A stretch of DNA of 25,195 nt from an uncultured Clostridia bacterium (GTDB lineage: Bacteria; Bacillota; Clostridia; Peptostreptococcales; Anaerovoracaceae). This document shows positions 8,279-17,572 of this stretch, piece after piece (within the stretch, counting starts at the first letter, position 1; each line of letters opens with the position of its first letter). The stretch is from contig CAKQNZ010000011.1 in assembly GCA_934255435.1 (NCBI GenBank), forward strand, positions 1 to 25,195, given 5' to 3'. The notes beneath the pieces were generated by a model, which saw only the letters and a program-made list of their open reading frames with translations, was not told the DNA's origin and did not search any database. The position numbers and the translations under genes were made by a program.

Positions 8279-9247
8279 ATGCATAAAGAAGTAATGCAGG
8301 TACTGAACGAGGTCAGGAAAGTCATCATAGGCAAGGATCTCATCATAGCCAAGGTGTTCATGGCAGTGCTGTCAAAGGGCCATGTGCTGCTGGAAGACGT
8401 ACCGGGTGTGGGCAAGACCACACTGGCGCTGGCGTTCAGCAAGGCCCTGGGACTGGAGCACAGGAGAGTACAGTTCACAGCAGACAGCGTACCGTCGGAT
8501 ATCACTGGCTTTTCAGTATATGAGAAACATACAGGACAATTCGTATATAAGCCAGGAGCAGCTATGACGAACCTGCTTCTGGCAGACGAGATCAACAGGA
8601 CCTCCAGCAAGACCCAGTCGGCGCTGCTGGAGGTGATGGAGGAGCGTCAGACTACCGTGGACGGCGTGACGAGAAAGCTTCCGGAGCCTTTCATCGTGCT
8701 GGCGACCCAGAACCCGACAGGCTCTGCAGGTACGCAGATGCTGCCGGATTCACAGCTGGACAGATTCATGGTAAAGCTGGCTATGGGCTATCCCGATCTC
8801 AAAAGTCAGATAAACATACTCAAGGACAGACATCGCAGGGATCCCCTCAGCGAGATAAACCAGGTGACTGACAAGGAACGACTTATAAAGATGCAGGAAG
8901 AGACAGATGCGGTATATATCGCAGATCCTGTCTATGAATATATAGCAAGGCTGGCAGACGCCACGAGAAGGAATGAATTGATACAGCTGGGCGTGAGTCC
9001 CAGAGGAACGATAGCCCTGTGCAGGATGACAAAGGCCTACGCTTTCGTCACAGGCAGGGATTTCGTGATACCGGAAGACGTCAGCGCTGTATTCAGCGAT
9101 GTCTGTGGCCACAGGATAATAGTGAGCCCGAAGGCGAGGATAGCAGAGCGCAGAGCTGAAGACATACTGGCTGAGATCCTGAAAACGGAGACGGTGCCGC
9201 AGATAAGACAGGGGCATACAGCTGCAGATACAGGTAAGAAACGATGA
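8279..9247 (+). CDS. MoxR-family AAA+ ATPase
   Basis: A 322-aa cytoplasmic AAA+ ATPase. The start at ATG 8279 is chosen because AAAGGAGA lies 9 nt upstream; a GTG at 8252 and an ATG at 8258 are in frame but poorly placed. Visible motifs are Walker A PGVGKTT (42-48), Walker B LLLADEINR with Asp103-Glu104, sensor 1 ATQNP (142-146) and sensor 2 SPRG (240-243), all in normal positions. Length is typical for the MoxR family. MoxR ATPases act as chaperones that mature or assemble extracytoplasmic or metal-containing complexes, usually with a DUF58 partner. Here the DUF58 gene overlaps this stop codon (ATGA), followed by a transglutaminase-like gene, which is the classic trio. The likely client is the surrounding surface apparatus, by context only. 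Confidence 0.95.
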   Translation: MHKEVMQVLNEVRKVIIGKDLIIAKVFMAVLSKGHVLLEDVPGVGKTTLALAFSKALGLEHRRVQFTADSVPSDITGFSVYEKHTGQFVYKPGAAMTNLLLADEINRTSSKTQSALLEVMEERQTTVDGVTRKLPEPFIVLATQNPTGSAGTQMLPDSQLDRFMVKLAMGYPDLKSQINILKDRHRRDPLSEINQVTDKERLIKMQEETDAVYIADPVYEYIARLADATRRNELIQLGVSPRGTIALCRMTKAYAFVTGRDFVIPEDVSAVFSDVCGHRIIVSPKARIAERRAEDILAEILKTETVPQIRQGHTAADTGKKR

Positions 9248-10416
9248 GGAGCAGCAGGATAGTATGGGCTGCGAGCCTGATACTGCTTCTTGTAAACTAC
9301 ATATTTTCGGATATATACAGCGGTCTGTGGCTCCTTGGAGCGGCTTTACTGATACCGCTGGCATCAGTGATATATACAGCGGTATCGTGCAGGAGCATAG
9401 ATGCGAAGATAACGATGCCGCACACATGTCGCAAGGGAGAAGCTGCAGAGGGCGTGCTGACAGTGCAGGGCAGAAACAGGTTTCCGGTGTTCCGTGCAGA
9501 TATCTGTGTGACTGTCAGAAATGTCCTGACAGGTCAGGAGCAGGATATGACTTTCACTGCTTCACTGACAGGCAGAGCCGGAAGGCAGATACACTTTTCG
9601 CTGACCGACACATTGTGCGGATCGGTAAGGATGACTTTCCGGAATGTCAGGATATACGATATGTTCGGCATATTCAGGAAAGACATAAAGACTGACATGG
9701 AATACAGGCTCAGGATACTGCCTGATGTTTTTCCGGTCGACCTTCGGATAATGCCCGGGCTGAGATCAGACAGCGAAAGTATCGAGTATTCGGCATACAG
9801 GCCTGGAAACGACATAAGCGAAGTCTTCGGTATACGTGAATATCGTGAAGGAGACAGCATCAGGAACATACACTGGAAGCTGACAGGCAAGTGCGACGAC
9901 ATAATGGTAAAACTCCCATCGCTGCCCGTGGAAAATTCAGTGATGCTGATGCTGGAGACAGGTACCGGAAAAGGTGAAGAACACTCTCCTGAAGTGTACA
10001 GCGCCCTGGCTGAAATATACATCACTCTCAGCGAGAACCTTGCAGACAGTGGGATATCCCACTGTATCGCATGGTACGACAGGCAGGAGGAACGTATTTT
10101 CAGCTTCGACATATCATCAGAAGATGACATAAACAGCGTCATGGACAGGATATTGTCAGCAGGATGCAGCTATGATGATATATCGGCAGTGGAACACTAC
10201 ATCACCGAAAAGGGAATGATAGACAAGGCACATCTTGTATATGTGACGCCTCACCAGCCGAGGATACCGGCCGGGGAGCTGGCAGGTATATATGCGACGG
10301 CTATCGTATGCAGCGATGAAAGGAACGCAGTTTCAGGCATTACCGGCGACGGCATGCGTATAACAGCATGTACTCCGGATGACTGCAGAAGCATGCTCCA
10401 TGATATAAGTATATGA
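9244..10416 (+). CDS. DUF58 domain protein, MoxR partner
   Basis: A 390-aa protein whose ATG overlaps the stop of the MoxR gene by 4 nt. Two hydrophobic segments (about 7-22 and 28-47) anchor it in the membrane. A beta-rich stretch follows, then the DUF58 hallmark (about 188-217), where YRPGND, FGIREYREGD and RNIHWKLTGK are visible. The rest resembles a VWA-like alpha/beta fold, but no intact MIDAS DxSxS motif is evident: the equivalent strand reads VMLMLETGTG. DUF58 proteins are thought to link MoxR activity to membrane or secreted targets. Tight spacing to both neighbours supports one functional trio. The molecular function of the family is not settled. Confidence 0.92.
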   Translation: MRSSRIVWAASLILLLVNYIFSDIYSGLWLLGAALLIPLASVIYTAVSCRSIDAKITMPHTCRKGEAAEGVLTVQGRNRFPVFRADICVTVRNVLTGQEQDMTFTASLTGRAGRQIHFSLTDTLCGSVRMTFRNVRIYDMFGIFRKDIKTDMEYRLRILPDVFPVDLRIMPGLRSDSESIEYSAYRPGNDISEVFGIREYREGDSIRNIHWKLTGKCDDIMVKLPSLPVENSVMLMLETGTGKGEEHSPEVYSALAEIYITLSENLADSGISHCIAWYDRQEERIFSFDISSEDDINSVMDRILSAGCSYDDISAVEHYITEKGMIDKAHLVYVTPHQPRIPAGELAGIYATAIVCSDERNAVSGITGDGMRITACTPDDCRSMLHDISI

Positions 10417-10429
10417 TGAGGTAGCATTT

Positions 10430-12844
10430 ATGATAGATAAAGGGAAAAGCACTATTGCTTTTTCGTTGGAAAAAATCGAAAATACAGGCAGCAGATACAG
10501 TGCAGCAGAGATATTCGCATATATGCTGATATCAGCAGCATATGCGGCTTCTTTTACAGGAAGTATATGCACGCTGACAGAAACAGACGTCGGATGGCTG
10601 ATGATAACAGCAACGGCTCCAGCAGCTGCTGCTGTGCTGAACATAGTCTGGAGTCTCAGCGACAGGAAAGGTGTGTTCGCAAGATGCGGATATGTGGCAG
10701 CGGTGATCATACTGGCGGCAGTTAGAGGCTCTTATGTCAGGAATGGGGCTGCACTGATAGCAAATGGAGCTATTCATCAGGCAGGTATCCTGAGACGGAA
10801 GATCTTCATGGATATCGCTGTATCATGCACAGGCAGCCAGAAAGGCATATGCATAGCATGGGCAGCAGCTGTGATAACGGCAGCAGCAGTATTCATGACA
10901 GTGTTCATAGTAAGAGAAGGCAACAGGATAGCTGCAGCAGTGCTGTTTGTCATAACAACAGCAGCGAATACCATATGCGGCAGCACCTCCTCAGGAGTAT
11001 GGCTGACAATTATGGGGGCCTGCACCATCGCAGTTTTTGCTGGAGCTTTCATGAACGGCAAGAGGACAGCTGGCAGTACACTGATTTATGCAGTCCTTCT
11101 TATCGCACTTCTGTCTGCAGCAGGCACGGCGGCATTCAGCAGGACAGGATTCACTGAAAACTACAGCAGAGCGGACCTTGCCAGTGATGCGGCAGATGCT
11201 GTTTCACAGCGTATCTATAAAGCAAGATACGGTGATGATATGATGAGGTCCATGCCGGAAGGAGATTTCTCGGATCTTGGTAATCTCCAGTTCACAGGAG
11301 AGCCGATGCTGGAAATAAAAGCTGAAAAGTACGAGTCGCTTTATCTCAGGGGCTTTACAGGATGCGACTACAGCAGCAGTGGCTGGAAAGAGACCGACGG
11401 AAAGAAGCTTTACAGCAACGCAGATGATTTCTACTGGCTGCATGATGCAGGAGCATTCGGACAGAACCAGCTGTCATATGCAGCTGTAAATATAGATAAA
11501 AAGGTATCGGAAGATACACTGACTATGAAAATAAAGAATGTCGGGGCAGACAGACGTTATTACTACACGCCATATGAACTTACAGACCTTGAAACAGGTA
11601 ATAAAGACAGTAAAAGCGTATCGGTGATGGACGATTCAGTGCTGGACGACGGCAGCTTCACAGCTTCCGGGTACAGTGGGGAACATTCATATACCATCAC
11701 CACACTTAAGAATCAGGTGAAGCGGTATCCGGCGCTTGCAGCGATGCTTTCCAGGAAACTGGACAAAGGGCAGCTTGCTTCATATGCAGCAAAGGAGAGC
11801 AGATACAATAAATGGGTATATGATACATACACCAGCATACCGGCAAAGACACGGAGGCTGCTTGAAAACCATGCCGGCAGGGTACCGTCAAAGCCTGAAG
11901 GGGCTGAACACGTCAGCTACAGGACAGCGAAAGAAAAGATACTGAACTTTCTCGGCAAAGAGCTGAAATACGATACAGACATTGCAGCACGCAGCGAGGA
12001 TACGGATTTCATGCAGGATCTTTTCGAGATAAGCAGGTCGGGATATTCCGTGCATTACGCCACAGCAGCCACGCTGATGTTCAGATACTACGGCATACCT
12101 GCAAGGTATGTGGAAGGGTATCTGATAACTCCGGATACAGCGAAGAAAGCCAATAAAGAAGGGAAGCTGACCATAACGGACAACGATTCCCATGCATGGG
12201 TGGAATACTATCAGGACGGCATAGGCTGGATACCATTCGAAGTCACACCTCCGTACCTGGATGTGATGGAGCAGCCTCAGCAGCTTTCTGCATCAGAAGG
12301 GGCCGGCAGCAGCGGCAGCAGCGGCAGTGCAGGTCAGTCTCTGGAAATGGAGAAGGACAACTATGAGCCGAAAGAACCTGAAAAGAAAAAAGACGACAGC
12401 GGGATGCCACTGAAAAAGATCCTGATACCTGTGGCAGGCGTACTGATGCTGCTGCTGGCTGCACTGCTGATATGGCATCTGTCGGCGAGGTATCGCAGGT
12501 TGAAAAGACTAAGAGCGTCTTTTGAAGACGAGGATCTGAAAAAGGCAGTCACAGAGCTGTTTGCATATATACTGGATCTCCAGCAGGCACTTGGCCTAGC
12601 CCGGAGGAACTGTTCGCTGTATGACTACTGCAGCGATATAGAGGATATAGCAGGAAAAGAATACAGTCAGGACTACAGGAAAGCGGCGGGTATATACCAG
12701 AAAGCTGTATACAGTACCAGAGACATATCAGAAAAGGAACGGGATCATATCAGAAATCACAAGGATGATATGCTGGAGCTGCTTAAAAAACAGAGCAGCC
12801 CGCTGAAACGGTTCAGACTCAAATGGATAAAAGGACTTTACTGA
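10430..12844 (+). CDS. Multi-pass transglutaminase-like protein lacking the catalytic cysteine
   Basis: An 804-aa membrane protein starting 13 nt after the DUF58 gene. Roughly seven hydrophobic segments occupy residues 25-245. A large extracellular region follows with a transglutaminase-like core (about 500-610), one transmembrane helix (about 662-683) and a cytoplasmic tail (about 684-804). This TM-TGase-TM-tail layout matches the TgpA/DUF3488-type partner of MoxR-DUF58. The core keeps the YYGIPARYVEGYL signature, the catalytic His588 in DSHAWVEYY and an acidic residue, Glu604, in WIPFEVTPP. The position normally holding catalytic Cys in the GYC motif reads GYSVHYATAAT, with Ser540 encoded by TCC at 12047-12049. 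It is therefore probably not a normal thiol transglutaminase or protease. It may be a binding or scaffold version, or an unusual serine form. Residues about 615-655 are a Ser/Gly- and Lys/Glu-rich linker. Confidence 0.92.
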   Translation: MIDKGKSTIAFSLEKIENTGSRYSAAEIFAYMLISAAYAASFTGSICTLTETDVGWLMITATAPAAAAVLNIVWSLSDRKGVFARCGYVAAVIILAAVRGSYVRNGAALIANGAIHQAGILRRKIFMDIAVSCTGSQKGICIAWAAAVITAAAVFMTVFIVREGNRIAAAVLFVITTAANTICGSTSSGVWLTIMGACTIAVFAGAFMNGKRTAGSTLIYAVLLIALLSAAGTAAFSRTGFTENYSRADLASDAADAVSQRIYKARYGDDMMRSMPEGDFSDLGNLQFTGEPMLEIKAEKYESLYLRGFTGCDYSSSGWKETDGKKLYSNADDFYWLHDAGAFGQNQLSYAAVNIDKKVSEDTLTMKIKNVGADRRYYYTPYELTDLETGNKDSKSVSVMDDSVLDDGSFTASGYSGEHSYTITTLKNQVKRYPALAAMLSRKLDKGQLASYAAKESRYNKWVYDTYTSIPAKTRRLLENHAGRVPSKPEGAEHVSYRTAKEKILNFLGKELKYDTDIAARSEDTDFMQDLFEISRSGYSVHYATAATLMFRYYGIPARYVEGYLITPDTAKKANKEGKLTITDNDSHAWVEYYQDGIGWIPFEVTPPYLDVMEQPQQLSASEGAGSSGSSGSAGQSLEMEKDNYEPKEPEKKKDDSGMPLKKILIPVAGVLMLLLAALLIWHLSARYRRLKRLRASFEDEDLKKAVTELFAYILDLQQALGLARRNCSLYDYCSDIEDIAGKEYSQDYRKAAGIYQKAVYSTRDISEKERDHIRNHKDDMLELLKKQSSPLKRFRLKWIKGLY

Positions 12845-12873
12845 GAAGAAAGAAGAAAAAGGAGGACACCGGA

Positions 12874-15800
12874 ATGACAGAAGGACGCAGACGTATACTG
12901 GCGTGGATAACTGCAGTGATGATGTGTATGACGCTCATCGGCAGCATGCCCCTGAAAGCCAGCGCCCAGCCTGACAGCAGCACCTCGGTAAGCCGTCAGA
13001 AAGTACAGAACGGCACTGAAGTGACGGCAAAGAAAAAGCAGGCTGCCATAAAGACCATGGAAAACTCAGGCAGCTCAAAAGCAGCAGACACCACAGGTTC
13101 AGGCAGCTCCAGCGTCACAGTTTATTTCACCCTCAGCGATGACGGCAAGTTCGTCACCGGCAGGGATGATAATGAGACACTGATGTGTCATGTACCTGTG
13201 ACTGTGGACTATTTTGACCTCAAGGATTACGGCCTTGAAGACTTCTACAGATACAAAAGCAAACCCGCAGAGGAAGGCGGCGGATATGACGGTACAGAAG
13301 TCATAAAGCAGCCTACGCTGCTGCATCTTTACATAAAGATGATAGAAACGTATTATCTGGGCGGAGAGAAACTGGATCTTAGCAAGAAATCCGACGGATA
13401 TTACGACGGCGGAGATGCGCTGACAATAACAGGCAGCGCCACTTCCATGTACATGAAGAAGTTCTGGGGACACGACGAGAACCTGATGTACTACGTGAAC
13501 CACAGTTACCCGCTGCAGGCGGAAGGATGGGGCGCAACTGCCGATTACATACTGCTGGAAGACAACATGGAGATCGACGTGGCGATGTTCACCGACTGGT
13601 CTTTCTATACATCGGGAGCTTTCGCAAGCTTTTCACCGACCATGAAAACGGTGAAAACAGGAGAAAACTTCACGCTGAAGATGACTGGCTCCAGTACCAA
13701 TATGGATTCTGCCGGCGAGCCTGCCGTTATGAAAAACGAAGATATCGTATATGCGCAGAAAGACGACACATACGGAGGCAACAGCAACGACAACTGGGAC
13801 AACTGGGATAAGAAGACCGACAGCTCAGGAAATGTGACACTGTCCTTCGATGATCCCGGTACATATTACGTGTCATCGACGCCGCTGTATGAGACATTCA
13901 AAAGTCAGAGCGAGGACCCTTGCGTGGCACCTCCTGTGGCGGTGATCGAAGTCACAGGCGACGGGACAGAGGACGATACAGGTACCGAAAACCTGACAGT
14001 ACTGTCGGAGCTCTCCTTCAGAGACAGTGCGTCTTCGTCAGCTGTGAAATACAGGATGTCGCCTGATTTCAAGGCGGATACGAAAGCATATACTGTCTAT
14101 GTACCTGACAGCAGCGACAGCATATCCGTATGGGCAAAGAAGACAAGCGAAGCAGGAGCTGTAAATGCAAAGAGCAGACTGAAGCTGGAATATACAGACA
14201 GAAACGGGAAACAGCAGCAGTCCACGAAAGTGATATCGGAATCATCAGGACAGGCGATACGTGGACTGATATCGTCGGGAGACAGCGACGCATCATGCAA
14301 AGTGACGGCCACATGCGGCAAATCGTCCCAGGAGTATGATATCAGTATCAAAAGAGTACCGACTCTTTCATCGCTGAGCGTGAAAGATGATGACGGCAAT
14401 GTTTTCAAACTGACGCCATCCTTCAGCAGCAGCGTCACGGATTACAGCGTCAGCATACCGGCGGACACGAAGACGCTTACGGCATCAGCTGCAGCATCCT
14501 CCGACAAATATGACATAACAGCAGACGGAGCCTCAGCCTTATCCAGCGGCAGGTTCAGTATACCTGTGGAGGAAGGCTGCCGGAAAGTGACTTTCACTGT
14601 CACCGGACAGAACGGTGAAAAGACAGCCTATGTGCTGGACATCGTGAAAAAGGCGAAGCCGGGATGCATCTTCAGCGGTCTTCTCAAAGACACTGTAGTG
14701 TGTGTGACAGATGATGAAGGCGGCGATGTACTGAAAGAAAAAGCATCAGCAGACGGAGCATCATTGAAAGCAGAAGGTCTGCTCGAAGGCAGTGAATACA
14801 GATACAGCATAACGAAAAAAGGTTATGTCAGCAAAAGCGGCACAATAACAGCAGGCAGCAAAGATATAACTATAGATGGAAAGCTCACAGCAGCCGAAGA
14901 AAATAAAGACATAAACAAGTCCATAAGCTCATCATGGCCTGATTTCAGAGGAAATGCTGCCAACAACGGGATCACAACAGCGAAGTCGCCGGTCAGGGCA
15001 GCAGATGCACAGCTACTGTGGGCTGTGAAGAATGGCGAAGGCTGGTCGGGAGCACCAAGCTCACCGATCATCGTAGACGATGACATAGTATTTTCCACAA
15101 GCAACGAGATCGTCAGAGTGGACCGTGTCACAGGCGAAGTGAAAAAACGTGGAAAGATGGCGTACAAGTCAACATTCAGCCTTACTCCGCCGACATATGC
15201 AGACGGCATGATATTCATAGCGCTGGCAGACGGCATGGTACAGGCTTTCAATGCTGACACTCTTGAGTCTCTGTGGGTATACAGGGACCCTTACAAGGGA
15301 CAGCCGAACTCGCCGATAACATACAAGGACGGATACATATATACAGGCTTCTGGAATTCAGACATAAGGAACGCCAGCTATGTATGCCTGTCTGTGACGG
15401 ATGAAGATCCTGGCAAAACCGATGAAGCGAAGGCTGCTGTATGGACATATTCCCACAAGGGAGGATTCTACTGGGCAGGAGCCTGCGCCACAGATAATGC
15501 TGTAGTAGTCGGCTCCGATGACGGATCGGACACATCAGCATCAGGAACGCTTTTTGCTTTCGATCCTCAGACCGGCAGCGTCAAAGACAAAATAGACGAT
15601 ATCAGCGGTGATATAAGATCCACTGTGACATATGACAGCAGTACGCAGAGATACTGCTTCACCAGCAAAGGCGGCGTATTCTACACTGTGAAGATGAAGT
15701 CTGACGGGACTTTCGACAAGTCCAGCCTGACAAAGCTTCAGCTGCATCCTGTAGACAGCAGCGGCAGTATAGACAGCTCGGCAGCAGGTCAGAGCAGCTC

Positions 15801-17556
15801 TACGCCGGTGATAAAAAACGGCAGAGCCTATGCAGGCGTAACAGGAGGAAAGAACCTCACTGCATATGCCGGTCACAATATAACTGTCATAGATATCGAT
15901 GCAAACAAGGTGGCATACTGCGTACCGACCAGAGGTTATCCTCAGACCAGCGGCCTTCTGACTTCGGCATACGAGAGCGATGACGGATACAGCTATGTAT
16001 ATTTCATAGAAAACTATACGCCTGGGATCCTCCGTGTCATAAAGGACAAGCCGGGTCAGACGAAAGCCGAGACCGACCGTGTGAACAACGGCGGTATCAT
16101 CGGTGAAGACAAGGAAGATGTGAACTACGCAGATACGCTTTTCACTCCGAGAGGCGAGCAGGCAGAGTATGCTATATGCAGTCCGATAGTGGATGAATAC
16201 GGCACGATATATTTCAAGAACGATTCGTCATATATGATGGCTCTCGGCAGCAAAGTCGAAAAGATAAAGATAACGAAGCAGCCGGACAAGACGAGATACG
16301 ATTCCGGCGAGACTTTCGATCCGACAGGTATGGAAGTCACTGCATACCTTGCAAACGGCATGACAAGAGATGTCACTAAGTATGTTTCGTACTCGAAGGA
16401 ACCTGTAACGGATACGACTCTTGAGATAGAAGTATCCTTCGAACATGTGATGTACAGCGATAAGGAAAAGAGATCAGATCCGCCTGCCGACTACATCACC
16501 ATAAGCAGCGCCAGCCAGGCTGAGCGTGAAGCTGTCAGGGAAACTTCGAAACTGATAGACGATATAGCATATGCAGAAAGTTTCGACGAGAAAAAGGTCG
16601 CAGCAGAAAAAGCCAGAGCCTCATACGAGGAACTGGGCAGCAAACTGCAGGCATATGTGCAGAATAAAGACGCCCTGACGAAGGCGGAGAATGAGATCGC
16701 CGATACTGAGCTTCGGACAGGCACGCAGGAACCTGTCATAAAGGTATCCCAGTCAGCCTGCAATGAGCATAAGCTCAGCTGGAACATCAACAGCAAGGCA
16801 GATGGTTACGAGATATACCGTTCGCAGAAAGAGGGCGAAAGAGGCAGCATCATCAAGACCGTGAAAGACAGGAACACGCTGACCATGACAGCAGGTACGA
16901 CGCCGGGAACAACATATTACTATACAGTGCGGCCGTATATCCTTGCAGGAGGTACGCCGGCAGGAGCGCTGTATTCGGAACAGGTTTCCGGAAAGACCAT
17001 GCTCCAGACGCCGGTACTGAAAGCAGCGTCTGCATCATACAGCAGTGTGAAACTGACATGGAGCAAAGTATCAGGCGCCCAGGGATACAAGGTATACAGG
17101 TATTCCTCGAAAACAAAGAAGTATGAACTGGTAAAGACCATAACAAGGGGAGACACCGTGACATATACAAACAGCGGACTTGCTACAGGCACGAAGTATT
17201 CCTACAGGATGACGTCCGTAAGAGGAAAATCAGAAAGCAGCCAGTCAAAGACTGTTTCAGCGACGCCGACACTTTCCACGCCGACATCATTCAAGGTGAA
17301 GGCAGGAAAGAAGTCAGCTGCAGTATCCTGGAAGAAGGTTTCCGGTGCAAACGGATATGTGGTGTACCGTTCGACTAAGTCAAAGAGCGGATTCAAGGCT
17401 GTGAAGACCATAACGAAGGGCTCCACAGTGAAATATACCAACAAATCGCTTAAAAAAGGTAAAACTTATTATTATAAAGTGCGGGCGTACAGGACAGTGA
17501 ACAAGAAAAAAGTCTACAGTTCCTATACGAAGGTACTGAAAGTTAAAGCTAAATAA
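12874..17556 (+). CDS. Giant secreted beta-propeller protein with DUF4430-like, cadherin-like, Big_3 and FN3 domains
   Basis: A 1560-aa protein. ATG 12874 is chosen because a perfect AAGGAGG lies 8 nt upstream and it opens a clean signal peptide (cleavage near KASA-QPD, about residue 33); an ATG at 12823 is in frame but overlaps the previous gene. Domains in order: a DUF4430-like region (about 79-235) with ENLMYYVNHSYPL and YILLEDNMEIDVAM; a beta-rich extension to about 370; two cadherin-like sandwich domains (about 376-495 and 496-592); a PEGA-like domain (about 594-672); a PQQ-like/quinoprotein-type beta-propeller (about 682-1125) with repeated DGYIYTGF- and ADGMIFIALADG-type blades; a Big_3 Ig-like domain (about 1127-1210); a helical spacer; and three FN3 domains to the C-terminus. 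No sortase or S-layer anchor is visible. The propeller is highly similar to that of the next gene. Proposed role: surface corrinoid capture. Confidence 0.88.
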   Translation: MTEGRRRILAWITAVMMCMTLIGSMPLKASAQPDSSTSVSRQKVQNGTEVTAKKKQAAIKTMENSGSSKAADTTGSGSSSVTVYFTLSDDGKFVTGRDDNETLMCHVPVTVDYFDLKDYGLEDFYRYKSKPAEEGGGYDGTEVIKQPTLLHLYIKMIETYYLGGEKLDLSKKSDGYYDGGDALTITGSATSMYMKKFWGHDENLMYYVNHSYPLQAEGWGATADYILLEDNMEIDVAMFTDWSFYTSGAFASFSPTMKTVKTGENFTLKMTGSSTNMDSAGEPAVMKNEDIVYAQKDDTYGGNSNDNWDNWDKKTDSSGNVTLSFDDPGTYYVSSTPLYETFKSQSEDPCVAPPVAVIEVTGDGTEDDTGTENLTVLSELSFRDSASSSAVKYRMSPDFKADTKAYTVYVPDSSDSISVWAKKTSEAGAVNAKSRLKLEYTDRNGKQQQSTKVISESSGQAIRGLISSGDSDASCKVTATCGKSSQEYDISIKRVPTLSSLSVKDDDGNVFKLTPSFSSSVTDYSVSIPADTKTLTASAAASSDKYDITADGASALSSGRFSIPVEEGCRKVTFTVTGQNGEKTAYVLDIVKKAKPGCIFSGLLKDTVVCVTDDEGGDVLKEKASADGASLKAEGLLEGSEYRYSITKKGYVSKSGTITAGSKDITIDGKLTAAEENKDINKSISSSWPDFRGNAANNGITTAKSPVRAADAQLLWAVKNGEGWSGAPSSPIIVDDDIVFSTSNEIVRVDRVTGEVKKRGKMAYKSTFSLTPPTYADGMIFIALADGMVQAFNADTLESLWVYRDPYKGQPNSPITYKDGYIYTGFWNSDIRNASYVCLSVTDEDPGKTDEAKAAVWTYSHKGGFYWAGACATDNAVVVGSDDGSDTSASGTLFAFDPQTGSVKDKIDDISGDIRSTVTYDSSTQRYCFTSKGGVFYTVKMKSDGTFDKSSLTKLQLHPVDSSGSIDSSAAGQSSSTPVIKNGRAYAGVTGGKNLTAYAGHNITVIDIDANKVAYCVPTRGYPQTSGLLTSAYESDDGYSYVYFIENYTPGILRVIKDKPGQTKAETDRVNNGGIIGEDKEDVNYADTLFTPRGEQAEYAICSPIVDEYGTIYFKNDSSYMMALGSKVEKIKITKQPDKTRYDSGETFDPTGMEVTAYLANGMTRDVTKYVSYSKEPVTDTTLEIEVSFEHVMYSDKEKRSDPPADYITISSASQAEREAVRETSKLIDDIAYAESFDEKKVAAEKARASYEELGSKLQAYVQNKDALTKAENEIADTELRTGTQEPVIKVSQSACNEHKLSWNINSKADGYEIYRSQKEGERGSIIKTVKDRNTLTMTAGTTPGTTYYYTVRPYILAGGTPAGALYSEQVSGKTMLQTPVLKAASASYSSVKLTWSKVSGAQGYKVYRYSSKTKKYELVKTITRGDTVTYTNSGLATGTKYSYRMTSVRGKSESSQSKTVSATPTLSTPTSFKVKAGKKSAAVSWKKVSGANGYVVYRSTKSKSGFKAVKTITKGSTVKYTNKSLKKGKTYYYKVRAYRTVNKKKVYSSYTKVLKVKAK

Positions 17557-17572
17557 GCGGAAGGAGAGAAGA

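Noticed and set aside
8750..9427. Long minus-strand open frames opposite the MoxR and DUF58 genes (also 9534-10142 and others)
   Set aside because: They are antisense to well-supported genes, lack ribosome sites and encode low-complexity, unrecognisable peptides.
14920..16250. PQQ-dependent dehydrogenase enzyme activity for the propeller proteins
   Set aside because: The blades resemble the quinoprotein repeat family, but there is no visible dehydrogenase active-site signature and the surrounding domains are adhesive. A binding propeller is more likely.
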